Source of the DNA: Saccharibacillus alkalitolerans
GTDB lineage: Bacteria > Bacillota > Bacilli > Paenibacillales > Paenibacillaceae
Length of the DNA: 64,000 bases
Direction of reading: 5' to 3'
Assembly (NCBI RefSeq): GCF_011090185.1
Contig: NZ_JAAFGS010000005.1
Span: forward strand, 230,024-294,023
This document shows, piece by piece, positions 50,759 to 59,455 of the stretch. The translations under genes and the position numbers were made by a program. Positions within the stretch are counted from its first letter, which is position 1; every line of letters starts with the position of its first letter. Below the pieces are notes generated by a model that was not told the origin of the DNA, ran no database searches, and was given only the letters and a program-made list of their open reading frames with translations.

Positions 50759-53584
50759 ATGAAACGTACTAAAGCTATGTTGGAACGGCTGCAGATTTTA
50801 CGGTTATTCGCCTTCCTCTATCGAATGAAGATCGTCAGGCTGCTGATCCCGGTCGCCGTGATCGCGTTCGTCTACTTTCAAAGCGAAGGCGAACTGCGCA
50901 AACTGAACTTCTCCCGCATCTTGTTCGATATCCGGACCATGCCGACCGAAGGCATCGTTCAGATTTCGGCGCTTTCGCTGGTTGCGGTGTCGGTGATGAG
51001 CGCTTACGATTTTCTGATCTGCCGTCATTTCCGCCTGAACGTGACCAAGTGGGCGGCTTTCCGCTACGGCTGGATTTCCAACACGTTCAACAATTTCCTC
51101 GGATTTGCCGGTTTTACCGGAGCGGGCGTCCGGGCGCTTCTGTATCGCAACAGCGGCATCACGCTGGGACAGATCACGCCGGCGATCGTGTTCCTGTCGC
51201 CGACGATGGTCACGGGGCTGTCGGTGCTGGCCTGGGCGGGAATCGCCGGCCTGCTTCCGATCGGCCGCATGCTGACCGAACACCGTTGGCTGGTTTACGC
51301 AGTCTGGGGAATGGCGCTGTACCTGCCGATCTTCCTGCTGATGCAGCGCTCCAAGCTGTTCGCCAAATGGTTTCATAAGGAAGGCCAGGGCAGCCGGCTT
51401 CCGTGGAGCATCATCGTCAGCTCGGTTATGGCCTCCGTACTGGAATGGTTCTTCGCGGGCCTGACCTTCTGGCTCATCTGCTCGAACTTTCTGCATGAGG
51501 TGCCGCTGAGCCAAGCCATGGCGATTTACAGCGTGGCGGCGATCGCCGGCATCGTCAGCTTCGCCCCGGGCGGCATCGGCGCTTTCGATATTACCGCGCT
51601 GCTCGGGCTGCAGCTGGCCGGCGTCCGGCCGGAAACGGCGCTGGCGACGATCGTGCTGTTCCGCGTCTTTTACTTCATTATCCCGTGGCTGATCGCGCTC
51701 GTGCTGACGGCGTTCGAGCTTCTGCCCGGACGCCGCAAAGCGATCCGCCAGGAGACGGCGGCCGGCGAGCAGGCTTCTCCTGTCCCGCCGGGCGCCCCGG
51801 ATAAGCCGGATGACGAAGAGGAACGGCGGCTAGGCGAAGGGCTTGCCGCTTACTGGCAGCGCTTCTGGAACTGGCCGGGCCAGCTCGGCTTCCTGAGCGA
51901 CATGGGCATCTGGGCGCTCGGCAAGCTGGTGCTCGCCTGCGGCCTGATCCTGCTGCTTTCCGCCGCGACGCCGGGTTTGTTGGAACGGGTAACGTTTATG
52001 GGACGTTTCCTATCCACCCCACTGATGAAGCTGTCTCAGCAAATTTCCGTTATCATCGGCTTCATGCTGATCATCTTGTCGGGCGGCATTTCGCTCCGTC
52101 TGCGCCGAGCGCACCGGTTGACGTCGCTGCTCTTGGTCGCCGGCGCGGTGTTTACTTTCATTAAAGCGTTCGACTACGAGGAAGCGATCTTGCTGCTTAT
52201 CGTCGCGCTGCTGCTTTGGATTTCGCGCGCTCGTTTTTACCGTTCCGGCGCGACGCTGTCCGGCAAACGAGTCGGACTCTGGTTCGTGTTTACGCTGCTG
52301 CTCGCCGGCCTTTACGTGCTCATCGGCACTTCGTCCCGTCCGAAGTTTCTGCATCATCTTCCCCCGGGCTTCCGCCCGGAATGGATTCTTCAGCCGAACG
52401 AATATATAGCGATGGCGCTGAACGGTATCGTCGGCGCTTGGATTCTATTTTCGCTTCTCCTGCTGCTTCGGCCAAAAAAGCAGGATTCCTCGCTCCCCTG
52501 CGGCGACGAATTGAAGCGTTTGGACGACTTTTTGCAAAAGGAAGAAGGCAACTTGCTGTCACATATGCTGTACTTGGGAGACAAGCAGTTTTACTGGGCG
52601 CAGGAAAGCAAGGTTCTGATTCCGTACGCCCGCTCCCGCGACAAATTGGTGGTGCTGGGCGACCCGCTGGGGCCCAAAAAGCTCATCGGCGAAGCGATCG
52701 AGGAGTTCCAGGCGTTTGCGGACCGTTACGCCCTGTCGGTCGTCTTCTATCAGGCGTCGCCGGATTACTTGTCGATCTACCATGAAAAAGGCTACCGCTT
52801 CTTCAAACTCGGCGAGGAAGCCTTGATCAACCTGGAGACGTTCACGTTTTCGGGCAAAAAAATGACGGCGTTCCGTACGGCGAAAAACCGCTTCGAACGC
52901 GACGGCTATACGTTCTCCGTCGAGTCGCCGCCTTACGATTCGTCTCTGATCGCGGAACTGCGGCGCATTTCCGACGCCTGGATCGGGGACCGCAAAGAAA
53001 AAGGCTTCTCGCTCGGCTGGTTCGACGAGGCCTATCTGCAGCGTTCGCCGATCGCCCTGCTGCGAAGCCCCGAAGGACGGACCGTCGCGTTCGCGACGTT
53101 GGCGCCGGCATACGACGGAGGGCGGACGATATCCGTCGACCTGATGCGCCACTTGTCCGATACGCCAAACGGCACGATGGATCTGCTGTTTGCCCGGCTT
53201 ATCGAATGGTCCAAAGAACAGGGGTACAAGACGTTCAATCTCGGCATGGCTCCCCTGTCCAGCGTAGGCAAAAGCCGCAGCTCGCTCCGCGAGGAGAAGC
53301 TGGCCAATCTCGTGTTCCGCTACGGCGGACACTTTTACGGCTTTGAAGGGCTTCGGCGGTACAAGGAAAAGTTTTTCCCGGAATGGCAGCCCCGTTATCT
53401 GGCTTACCCCGCATCCGTATCGCTGCCGGTTCTGCTGATCGACCTTGTCGTTCTGGTTTCGCGCCGTCCGAGAAGCCGCGATCGCAACATCGGCACCGTG
53501 GAGATCGGCGAGTCGCTGCCTTCGGGCGGAAGAATGCCGGAGAGCGGCTCCAGCATTCCCCAGGAACGCGGCGGTACCGATTGA
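50759..53584 (+). CDS. mprF: Phosphatidylglycerol lysyltransferase and flippase MprF
   Basis: 941-residue bifunctional membrane protein that adds lysine from Lys-tRNA to phosphatidylglycerol and flips it to the outer leaflet, lowering the negative charge and resisting cationic peptides and daptomycin. The N-terminal about 545 residues hold some fourteen membrane segments (flippase plus synthase membrane part), interrupted by an unusually long Pro/Glu/Asp-rich hydrophilic loop near 340-375. The C-terminal about 320 residues are the GNAT-like synthase domain (NLGMAPLSSVG, EKFFPEWQPRYLAYP). The ATG at 50759 follows GGGTGA at short spacing; a frame from 50723 is also open. Divergent from the psp/lia operon. 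Confidence 0.92.
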   Translation: MKRTKAMLERLQILRLFAFLYRMKIVRLLIPVAVIAFVYFQSEGELRKLNFSRILFDIRTMPTEGIVQISALSLVAVSVMSAYDFLICRHFRLNVTKWAAFRYGWISNTFNNFLGFAGFTGAGVRALLYRNSGITLGQITPAIVFLSPTMVTGLSVLAWAGIAGLLPIGRMLTEHRWLVYAVWGMALYLPIFLLMQRSKLFAKWFHKEGQGSRLPWSIIVSSVMASVLEWFFAGLTFWLICSNFLHEVPLSQAMAIYSVAAIAGIVSFAPGGIGAFDITALLGLQLAGVRPETALATIVLFRVFYFIIPWLIALVLTAFELLPGRRKAIRQETAAGEQASPVPPGAPDKPDDEEERRLGEGLAAYWQRFWNWPGQLGFLSDMGIWALGKLVLACGLILLLSAATPGLLERVTFMGRFLSTPLMKLSQQISVIIGFMLIILSGGISLRLRRAHRLTSLLLVAGAVFTFIKAFDYEEAILLLIVALLLWISRARFYRSGATLSGKRVGLWFVFTLLLAGLYVLIGTSSRPKFLHHLPPGFRPEWILQPNEYIAMALNGIVGAWILFSLLLLLRPKKQDSSLPCGDELKRLDDFLQKEEGNLLSHMLYLGDKQFYWAQESKVLIPYARSRDKLVVLGDPLGPKKLIGEAIEEFQAFADRYALSVVFYQASPDYLSIYHEKGYRFFKLGEEALINLETFTFSGKKMTAFRTAKNRFERDGYTFSVESPPYDSSLIAELRRISDAWIGDRKEKGFSLGWFDEAYLQRSPIALLRSPEGRTVAFATLAPAYDGGRTISVDLMRHLSDTPNGTMDLLFARLIEWSKEQGYKTFNLGMAPLSSVGKSRSSLREEKLANLVFRYGGHFYGFEGLRRYKEKFFPEWQPRYLAYPASVSLPVLLIDLVVLVSRRPRSRDRNIGTVEIGESLPSGGRMPESGSSIPQERGGTD

Positions 53585-53603
53585 TTCTTTTTCCGCACGA
53601 TCC

Positions 53604-53646
53604 GACTCCGATACGGCCCCTTCCGGGTCCGCATCGGAGTTTTTTT
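53604..53646 (+). terminator. Terminator after mprF
   Basis: Stem ACTCCGATaCGG with its complement CGcATCGGAGT, loop CCttccgGG, then T7. Its 3' arm contains GGAG that also serves as ribosome binding site for the next gene. Confidence 0.85.
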
Positions 53647-53925
53647 ATGCCGCAAAACGTTCGGCTTATATCGGAACATATCGCGCGGATCGAAAAATTT
53701 CGGGAGCGTCAGCAGGAGCAGCTGCGGATGATGCAGGCGTTCAAAGGCAATTTGGAACAAGTACTGGAAAGCGACCGCGACCATATGCACTTTTACCTGA
53801 CGGTTTTGTTCGGAGAAAAAATGTACCGGGCCTATACGGAATGGGCCGACGAGGCGGCCGAGCTGCTGAGACAGGCGAAGCCGGCAGGGCAGCCTGACCG
53901 CCGGGGAGATTCCTCCTCCGTTTAA
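53647..53925 (+). CDS. Small helical protein whose ribosome binding site lies in the mprF terminator
   Basis: 92 residues, highly helical and charged (about 8-85), no membrane segment, with HIARIEKFRERQQEQLRMMQ and a Gly/Ser-rich end. No family recognised. The ATG is immediately after the T-run of the terminator and GGAG in the 3' arm of the hairpin is 7 bases before it, so folding of the hairpin would hide the binding site. It is followed by a strong terminator. Codon usage looks genuine. Confidence 0.6.
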   Translation: MPQNVRLISEHIARIEKFRERQQEQLRMMQAFKGNLEQVLESDRDHMHFYLTVLFGEKMYRAYTEWADEAAELLRQAKPAGQPDRRGDSSSV

Positions 53926-53934
53926 ACGGCCAAC

Positions 53935-53987
53935 AAAAAAAGCAAAGCGCCTGCCGCGGACGCCTGCCGCGAAGGCCTTTGCTTTTT
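53935..53987. terminator. Bidirectional terminator
   Basis: Arms AAAAAGCAAAG and CTTTGCTTTTT with further pairing in the CG-rich interior; serves convergent genes. Confidence 0.85.
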
Positions 53988-53994
53988 GCCCTGC

Positions 53995-55032
53995 TCAGGA
54001 AGAGTATCCGCGGCCGCCCGGCATGATCGAAGTCGCGATTCTCGACGCCGAGTAAATGCCGTGCACGAGATCGAGCGCCCGGCCGCCTTCCTCCGCGTCC
54101 AGCCAGAAATGCCGCCCTTCGCGCACATGCCGGTAGAAATCGCGGATCAGCAGTCCATGGCTGACTCCCCAATACGATTTCGCGCCTGTCGCCGTCTGGG
54201 AAGGACGGCACAGCTCCGTCTCCTCGCCGTCCTGCAGCAGGTACACGATGTCTCTTCGCTGCAGCAGCGCTCCCTGTTCGAAGATCAGCTCCAGCTCGAC
54301 GGGACTGTTCGTCAGATAGGCATTCGTTCCGTAAAACAAAGCCCGCACGCCGTTCGAAAAGTCGATGCAGGCATGCGCGGTGTCTTCGACTTCGATGTAA
54401 TCGCCCAGCGTATCCGTCGTCACGCTGCCCGCGATCCGTTCGATTTCGCCGCCCGCGAACCACTGCAGCAGATCGAGCGTATGGATCGTTTGATTGATGA
54501 GCAGCCCTCCGCCTTCCGTCGCCCAGCGGCCGCGCCAATCGTTTTCCGTATAATATTCCGGAGGCCTCGACCAGGTCACCGCGCCTTTGAGACACAGCAG
54601 GCGGCCGAGATGGCCGGACTCGATCACCTCGCGAATCCGCCGCGAGCTCTCGTTGTAGCGATTCTGAAAAACGACGCCGAGCTGCGCCGAACTGCGCGCA
54701 GCCGCCGCGCGTACCGATTCCGCCGCTTTGGGCGTATGCGCGATCGGCTTCTCGGTCAGCACGTGTTTGCCCGCCGCCAGCAGCTCTTCCGCCATCGGCG
54801 CGTGCAGATGATGCGGCGTGCACAGATGCACGACTTCGATGTCCGGCCGTTCCAGAATCGCCCGGTAGTCCGAGCCGGCTTCGCAGCCGTAACGCTCGGC
54901 TTCCCGCCGCGCCTTGGTCACCTCGCTGTCCACGACGAGAAGAAGCTCCGCTTCTTCCATATCGTGCAGCACGCGCGCATGCTGGTCGAAGATCGTGCCG
55001 CAGCCGATGACGGCCGCACCCGTTTTATCCAT
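53995..55032 (-). CDS. Gfo/Idh/MocA-family oxidoreductase (second cluster, gene 4)
   Basis: 345 residues. Rossmann motif AAVIGCGTIFDQHARVL, EKPIAHT with catalytic Lys, and GGGLLINQTIHTLDLLQW. An NAD(P)-dependent sugar dehydrogenase of unknown substrate. The ATG at 55032 follows GGAAGGTG; a GTG three codons upstream is also possible. It overlaps the end of the preceding gene by 8 bases, so it is the last gene of a tight operon. The C-terminus (GGRGYSS) is normal. Confidence 0.88.
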   Translation of the reverse strand: MDKTGAAVIGCGTIFDQHARVLHDMEEAELLLVVDSEVTKARREAERYGCEAGSDYRAILERPDIEVVHLCTPHHLHAPMAEELLAAGKHVLTEKPIAHTPKAAESVRAAAARSSAQLGVVFQNRYNESSRRIREVIESGHLGRLLCLKGAVTWSRPPEYYTENDWRGRWATEGGGLLINQTIHTLDLLQWFAGGEIERIAGSVTTDTLGDYIEVEDTAHACIDFSNGVRALFYGTNAYLTNSPVELELIFEQGALLQRRDIVYLLQDGEETELCRPSQTATGAKSYWGVSHGLLIRDFYRHVREGRHFWLDAEEGGRALDLVHGIYSASRIATSIMPGGRGYSS

Positions 55033-56152
55033 GCCGGGCACCTTCCGTCTCCGGCCGCGACGGCTTTTGCAGCGTATCCGGCGTCAAATTGACCGCCGCT
55101 TCCTGGGCCTGCAGGCAGAGTCTCGCCGCCATGAAGGCATGCGCCTGCGTCATCGCGTTTTCCGTGCGGTTCAGGCAGTCGAGAATCAGCTCCCCGAAAA
55201 ACGGACAGCCGACTTTGCCGGATACCTGCTCGTAATGCTCGCCCTCCCGGTCGACCCAATAGACGTGATCGCCGGAGTCCGAACGGGCGACGTCCGTATA
55301 CTTGCGCAGCTCGATATATCCTTCCGTCCCCAGAATCACGGTCCGGCCGTCGCCCCATACGCCGAGGCCGTCGGGCGTCAGCCAGTCGACGCGGAAATAC
55401 TGCGTCGCCCCGTTGTCGCCGACGAGCGTCGCATCGCCGAAGTCTTCCAGTTCGGGATACTCGGTGCTGTTGTAATTGGCAACCTTGCTGTGCAGCACTT
55501 TGGCGCTTTTGCAGCCCGCGTAATGCAGAAACTGCTCGATCTGATGGCTCCCGATATCGCACAGGATGCCGCCGTAGTCCTCGCGCCGGAAAAACCAGTC
55601 CGGCCGCGACGCCGCATTCAGCCGATGCGGTCCCGTGCCCATCACCTGCACGACTTTCCCGATCGCGCCCTGCCGAATAAGCCGATCCGCATAGACCGCG
55701 CTCTCGACATGCAGCCGTTCGCTGTAGTACACCATATATTTCCGGCCGGTCCGTTCCGCGCAGGCTGCAGCGCTCTCCAGCTGCGCCAGCGTCGTAAACG
55801 GGGCCTTGTCCGTGAAATAGTCTTTGCCGCTTTCCATGACTTTGACGCCGAGCGGGCCCCGCTTAGCCGGAATCGCCGCGGAAGCGACCAGAATCACTTC
55901 CGGATCGCTTAGAATCTCTTCCAGCGATCCCGCCGCGCGCACGTCCGGAAACTTCGCGGTAAACGCTTCAACTTTTGCCTCGTCGGGATCGTATACCCAT
56001 TTGAGCGTTCCGCCCGCTTCGACCAGACCGTTGCACATCCCGTAAATATGCCCGTGATCCAGCGCCGCCGCCGCGAATACGAACTCGCCCGGTCCGACCA
56101 CCGGCTTGGCTTCGTGTTTCGGCGCGTAATTCATGCCGTCTTTTTGTCCCAT
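55025..56152 (-). CDS. Gfo/Idh/MocA-family oxidoreductase (second cluster, gene 3)
   Basis: About 375 residues, divergent from the other family members. The Rossmann part is atypical at its N-terminus (VFAAAALDHGHIYGM), the usual GxGxxG being replaced by a sequence with fewer glycines, and the EKP motif reads DKAPFTT. The rest has GGILCDIGSHQIEQF. NAD(P) binding might therefore differ, or it may have another role. Start is most likely the ATG at 56152. It overlaps the next gene by 8 bases. Confidence 0.82.
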   Translation of the reverse strand: MGQKDGMNYAPKHEAKPVVGPGEFVFAAAALDHGHIYGMCNGLVEAGGTLKWVYDPDEAKVEAFTAKFPDVRAAGSLEEILSDPEVILVASAAIPAKRGPLGVKVMESGKDYFTDKAPFTTLAQLESAAACAERTGRKYMVYYSERLHVESAVYADRLIRQGAIGKVVQVMGTGPHRLNAASRPDWFFRREDYGGILCDIGSHQIEQFLHYAGCKSAKVLHSKVANYNSTEYPELEDFGDATLVGDNGATQYFRVDWLTPDGLGVWGDGRTVILGTEGYIELRKYTDVARSDSGDHVYWVDREGEHYEQVSGKVGCPFFGELILDCLNRTENAMTQAHAFMAARLCLQAQEAAVNLTPDTLQKPSRPETEGARHG

Positions 56153-56194
56153 CGCCTTCCTCATCCTCCCGTCTTCCGCCTGCTTCGGCTTTTT

Positions 56195-56977
56195 TTACAT
56201 CGTTTTTTCCCGCTGAAGCAGGCCGTGCAGATAACCCAGGCTCATGTTCACGCTCTCGAACGGATCCCGGCGGCAGACATCCTGCTCGACCACATACCAT
56301 TCCACGCCGGTCGCCCGGCAGGCCTCGATGATCGCCGGATAGTTCATATTGCCGTGCCCCACTTCCGCGAAAACGGCTTGGCCGTCGACGATTTCCATGT
56401 CTTTCAAATGAACGACCTGCATCCGGCCTTTGACTTTATGCGCCCATTCCGCCGGATCTCCGCCTCCCGCCTGTACCCAGTACATGTCCAGCTCGAAGCC
56501 GAACGCTTCGGGATCGCTCTCCTCCAGCAGGATGTCCATCGCCGTCCTGCCGTCATATTTCTCGAACTCGAATTGATGATTATGATACACGAACTGCAGG
56601 TCGTACTCCTTCTTCAGCCGCCGTCCGATGTCCGAAGCTTCCTTCGCGAACGTGCGATAGCCTTCCGCGCTCGACCGATACCGGTCCGGCGCGATGCCGA
56701 GCCCGACATACTTGCAGTCCCACAGCTTATGCTGCTCCGCCACCGCTTCCAGCTCGCCGGTCAGCCGATCGAACGGGATATGCGTGGCGCAGATCGTCAG
56801 ATCGTTTTGGAGAGCCAATTCTTTCACTTTTCGCGGTTCGATCGGTCCGATTCCCGACACCTGCACCGCGTCGTAGCCCATTTGCTTCAGCCGTCTGAAC
56901 GTATCCGCCAAGCCCTCTTCCGTCTGCGCCTGCTCGCGAAACGTGTACATCTGCGCCGCGATCGTCGATTTTTTCAT
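56195..56977 (-). CDS. Sugar phosphate isomerase/epimerase-like TIM barrel (second cluster, gene 2)
   Basis: 260-residue AP-endonuclease-2/xylose-isomerase-like barrel. Ligand motifs: QFVYHNHQFEFEK, ELDMYWVQAGG, VVHLKDME and the final Glu in WYVVEQDV. It likely works on an oxidised sugar product of the dehydrogenases on either side. It follows the gene at 57021 by 43 bases. The start ATG is preceded by AAGGCGGAGAAACG. Confidence 0.88.
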   Translation of the reverse strand: MKKSTIAAQMYTFREQAQTEEGLADTFRRLKQMGYDAVQVSGIGPIEPRKVKELALQNDLTICATHIPFDRLTGELEAVAEQHKLWDCKYVGLGIAPDRYRSSAEGYRTFAKEASDIGRRLKKEYDLQFVYHNHQFEFEKYDGRTAMDILLEESDPEAFGFELDMYWVQAGGGDPAEWAHKVKGRMQVVHLKDMEIVDGQAVFAEVGHGNMNYPAIIEACRATGVEWYVVEQDVCRRDPFESVNMSLGYLHGLLQREKTM

Positions 56978-57020
56978 CGTTTCTCCGCCTTTCCGTTTAG
57001 GCCGCCGCTCCGGCTTGTTC

Positions 57021-58208
57021 TTAATGCGTGCCGGATACGTTCAGCGTCGCTTCGTCTCCCGTATTTTTGACAAAAGTGGACTCTTCGATCCGTTTGTTCA
57101 GCTGTTCCAAATAAGCGTCTTCGTCGATCGGCAGGTCCACCCAATTGTCCGTCCAGCTGGATAAATGCATGGCGTTCGACAGCGTCAGACCGTGGATGCC
57201 TTCTTCGCCCGGCGCGATCAGCGGCTCCCGTCTCAGCACGGCATCGGCAAAGTTCTGCAGGATGCCTTCGTGCTGGGCTCCGTTTCCCTCTTCGACCGGC
57301 ACCTCGCATTTCCAGCATTCCGGCTGCCCGAATCCGCCCTTGTACGTCGCGTTAAACTCCGGCTCCGGCGTACGCAGTCTCCAGAACGTCAGCTTGTCGT
57401 CCTCGATCACGATTTTGCCTTTGTCGCCCGAAATCTCGAACCGGTTGGTGCCCGGCGCTTCGCCGACCGTCGTCACGAACAGCCCGGTCGCCCCGTTCTC
57501 GTACTCGACATAAGCGGTGACGTCGTCCTCCACTTCGATGTTCCGCGTTTTTCCGAAGCTGCAAAAAGCGCGCACCCGCTTCGGCATCATCCCCGTCGTC
57601 CACTGCCACAAGTCGAGCTGATGCGGGTCCTGGTTCAGCAGCACGCCGCCGCCTTCGCCTTTCCAGGTCGCCCGCCAGCCGCCGGAATCATAGTAGCTCT
57701 GCGAGCGGTACCAATTCGTGATGATCCAATTCGTCCGCCGGATCTCCCCGAGCTCGCCGGATTGGATCAGATCTCGCAGCTTGCGGTAAAGCGGATTGGT
57801 GCGCTGATTATACATGATGCCGAAGACGAGACCGGACTCCGCCGCTTTCGCCGCGGCTTCGTTCATCTGCCTTACCGCTTTCGTGTACACGCCTGCCGGC
57901 TTTTCGATCAGCACGTGCAGTCCGTATTGAAACGCTTCCATAGCAAGCGTCGGATGGTCGTAATGCGGCGTCGCGATCAGTACGGCGTCGACTTCTCCCG
58001 ATCGCATCAGTTCTTTCGGATCGCTGTACCGTTTGACGCTGTCCGGCAGCGCCTTCGCCGCCCAATCCAGCCGTTCCTGCCGCAGATCGGACACCGCCGC
58101 CAGCACCGCGCCTTCGATCCGGCCGGTCAAACTTTTGGCGTGAGCGCTGCCCATGTTGCCGATGCCGATGATGCCGAATCTCAACTTTTTCCCCATGCTG
58201 CTCTCCAT
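57021..58208 (-). CDS. Gfo/Idh/MocA-family oxidoreductase (second cluster, gene 1)
   Basis: 395 residues. Rossmann motif RFGIIGIGNMGSAHAKSL, EKPAGVYT, then GEGGGVLLNQDPHQLDLWQW. NAD(P)-dependent dehydrogenase of the sugar/inositol type. The ATG at 58208 follows GGATGGAGGGATGAC. First gene of a four-gene operon with one barrel and two more dehydrogenases. The divergent AraC gene starts 177 bases away and probably controls it. Confidence 0.9.
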   Translation of the reverse strand: MESSMGKKLRFGIIGIGNMGSAHAKSLTGRIEGAVLAAVSDLRQERLDWAAKALPDSVKRYSDPKELMRSGEVDAVLIATPHYDHPTLAMEAFQYGLHVLIEKPAGVYTKAVRQMNEAAAKAAESGLVFGIMYNQRTNPLYRKLRDLIQSGELGEIRRTNWIITNWYRSQSYYDSGGWRATWKGEGGGVLLNQDPHQLDLWQWTTGMMPKRVRAFCSFGKTRNIEVEDDVTAYVEYENGATGLFVTTVGEAPGTNRFEISGDKGKIVIEDDKLTFWRLRTPEPEFNATYKGGFGQPECWKCEVPVEEGNGAQHEGILQNFADAVLRREPLIAPGEEGIHGLTLSNAMHLSSWTDNWVDLPIDEDAYLEQLNKRIEESTFVKNTGDEATLNVSGTH

Positions 58209-58384
58209 GTCATCCCTCCATCCCTTAACGGGTTGATTCCCGAGCTCCATACACGTAGAGAATACCCCAGCCGCGCGGCAAAGAACATGAATACGATTAA
58301 GAACTTTTTGTCTAAAACTAAGGCGTTTTCGCCAAATTGGTGTATACTGCGGATAAAGCGATTCTTATTCAAGCGAGGTGTCCT

Positions 58385-59287
58385 ATGCCCGAATCTTCTT
58401 TCCCTGAAAAGGATTTAGACGCAGCCGATCGTTCCGGGGCCGTCGGACGCGATCCGGCCCGCTTTTTTCGTACCGACACCGCGGACCGCATGCTGGAAAA
58501 TTTGACCGTCCACGTCTCTCACGCCTTTTACCGGGCAGGCTACTTCGGCTGGAACGCGCCCGAGGAAAAGCCTTCGTTCAACCGTCTGTATTACGTGACC
58601 GAGGGAGAAGGAGCGGTTACGCTGGACGGCATTCGCCATGAACCGCGCGCCGGCCAGCTGTTCATTATTCCGGCAGGCACCAGGCAGGCCCGTTATACGC
58701 CGAGGGGCAATCCCTATTCGCGCTACTTCTGCCATTTCGACGCCTGGATCGGCGATTGGCCGCTGTTCCAGGCGGGTTCCGCGTTCCAAATCGCCGACGT
58801 GACGGAACCCGCGCTTATCGAAGGCTTGTTTGAGGAAATGATCGCCCAGTCCGAACATACCGGCCCTTTTGCCGTGCTTCGCGTCAAAGCCTGCCTGCTG
58901 CAGCTGCTGTCCTACTGTCTGGAACGGGGAAACCAGGCGGGGTTCATGGAACGCTTCATGCAGGAAAACGAGCGGGGCAAGCTGGCGCGGGTGCTCGAGC
59001 ATATCGACGGACGGCTGCAGGAACCGCTGGAGGTCGAGACGCTGGCCGAGCTGGTCCATTTGCATCCCAATTACTTTATCCCCTACTTCAAAAAGCAGAT
59101 GGGCACGACGCCGATGAACTATGTGCAGCGCAAGCGGATCGAACTGGCTCGGCGTCTCCTCACTTCGACCGATACCGGAATCGCGGCGATCGCCGACCGG
59201 GTAGGCATGGAGCCTGCGCACTTTTCCCGTACGTTCAAAAAAGCGACCGGCGTCTCCCCCAGCGCGTACCGCCACAGCACGAGATAA
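58385..59287 (+). CDS. AraC-family transcriptional regulator of the second dehydrogenase cluster
   Basis: 300 residues. N-terminal AraC-type arm-binding cupin (about 45-145; YYVTEGEGAVTLDGIRHEPRAG, FIIPAGTRQARY), C-terminal double helix-turn-helix (about 205-300; LAELVHLHPNYFIPYFKKQMGTTP and VGMEPAHFSRTFKKATGVSPSAYR). The ATG follows GCGAGGTG. A TATACT box at 58343-58348 can act as its -10. It is the only regulator near the four-gene operon on the opposite strand. Confidence 0.9.
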   Translation: MPESSFPEKDLDAADRSGAVGRDPARFFRTDTADRMLENLTVHVSHAFYRAGYFGWNAPEEKPSFNRLYYVTEGEGAVTLDGIRHEPRAGQLFIIPAGTRQARYTPRGNPYSRYFCHFDAWIGDWPLFQAGSAFQIADVTEPALIEGLFEEMIAQSEHTGPFAVLRVKACLLQLLSYCLERGNQAGFMERFMQENERGKLARVLEHIDGRLQEPLEVETLAELVHLHPNYFIPYFKKQMGTTPMNYVQRKRIELARRLLTSTDTGIAAIADRVGMEPAHFSRTFKKATGVSPSAYRHSTR

Positions 59288-59361
59288 GCCGGCTGCTGTT
59301 TGACGGTGGAATGCACACGGACGCCGGCGGCTGCCTCGCATTCGGGCAGCTGCGCACGCCG

Positions 59362-59401
59362 AAGAACCCGCCGGACCGACTTCGTCCGCAGGTTCTTTTT
59401 T
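59362..59401 (+). terminator. Terminator after the AraC gene
   Basis: Arms AAGAACC/GGTTCTT with an inner GGAC/GTCC stem and T6. Confidence 0.8.
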
Positions 59402-59455
59402 GCGTAAAAGCTGCTGTTCAAGCTTGATCCCGGAGCGGGAGTGCCCATAGATCGT

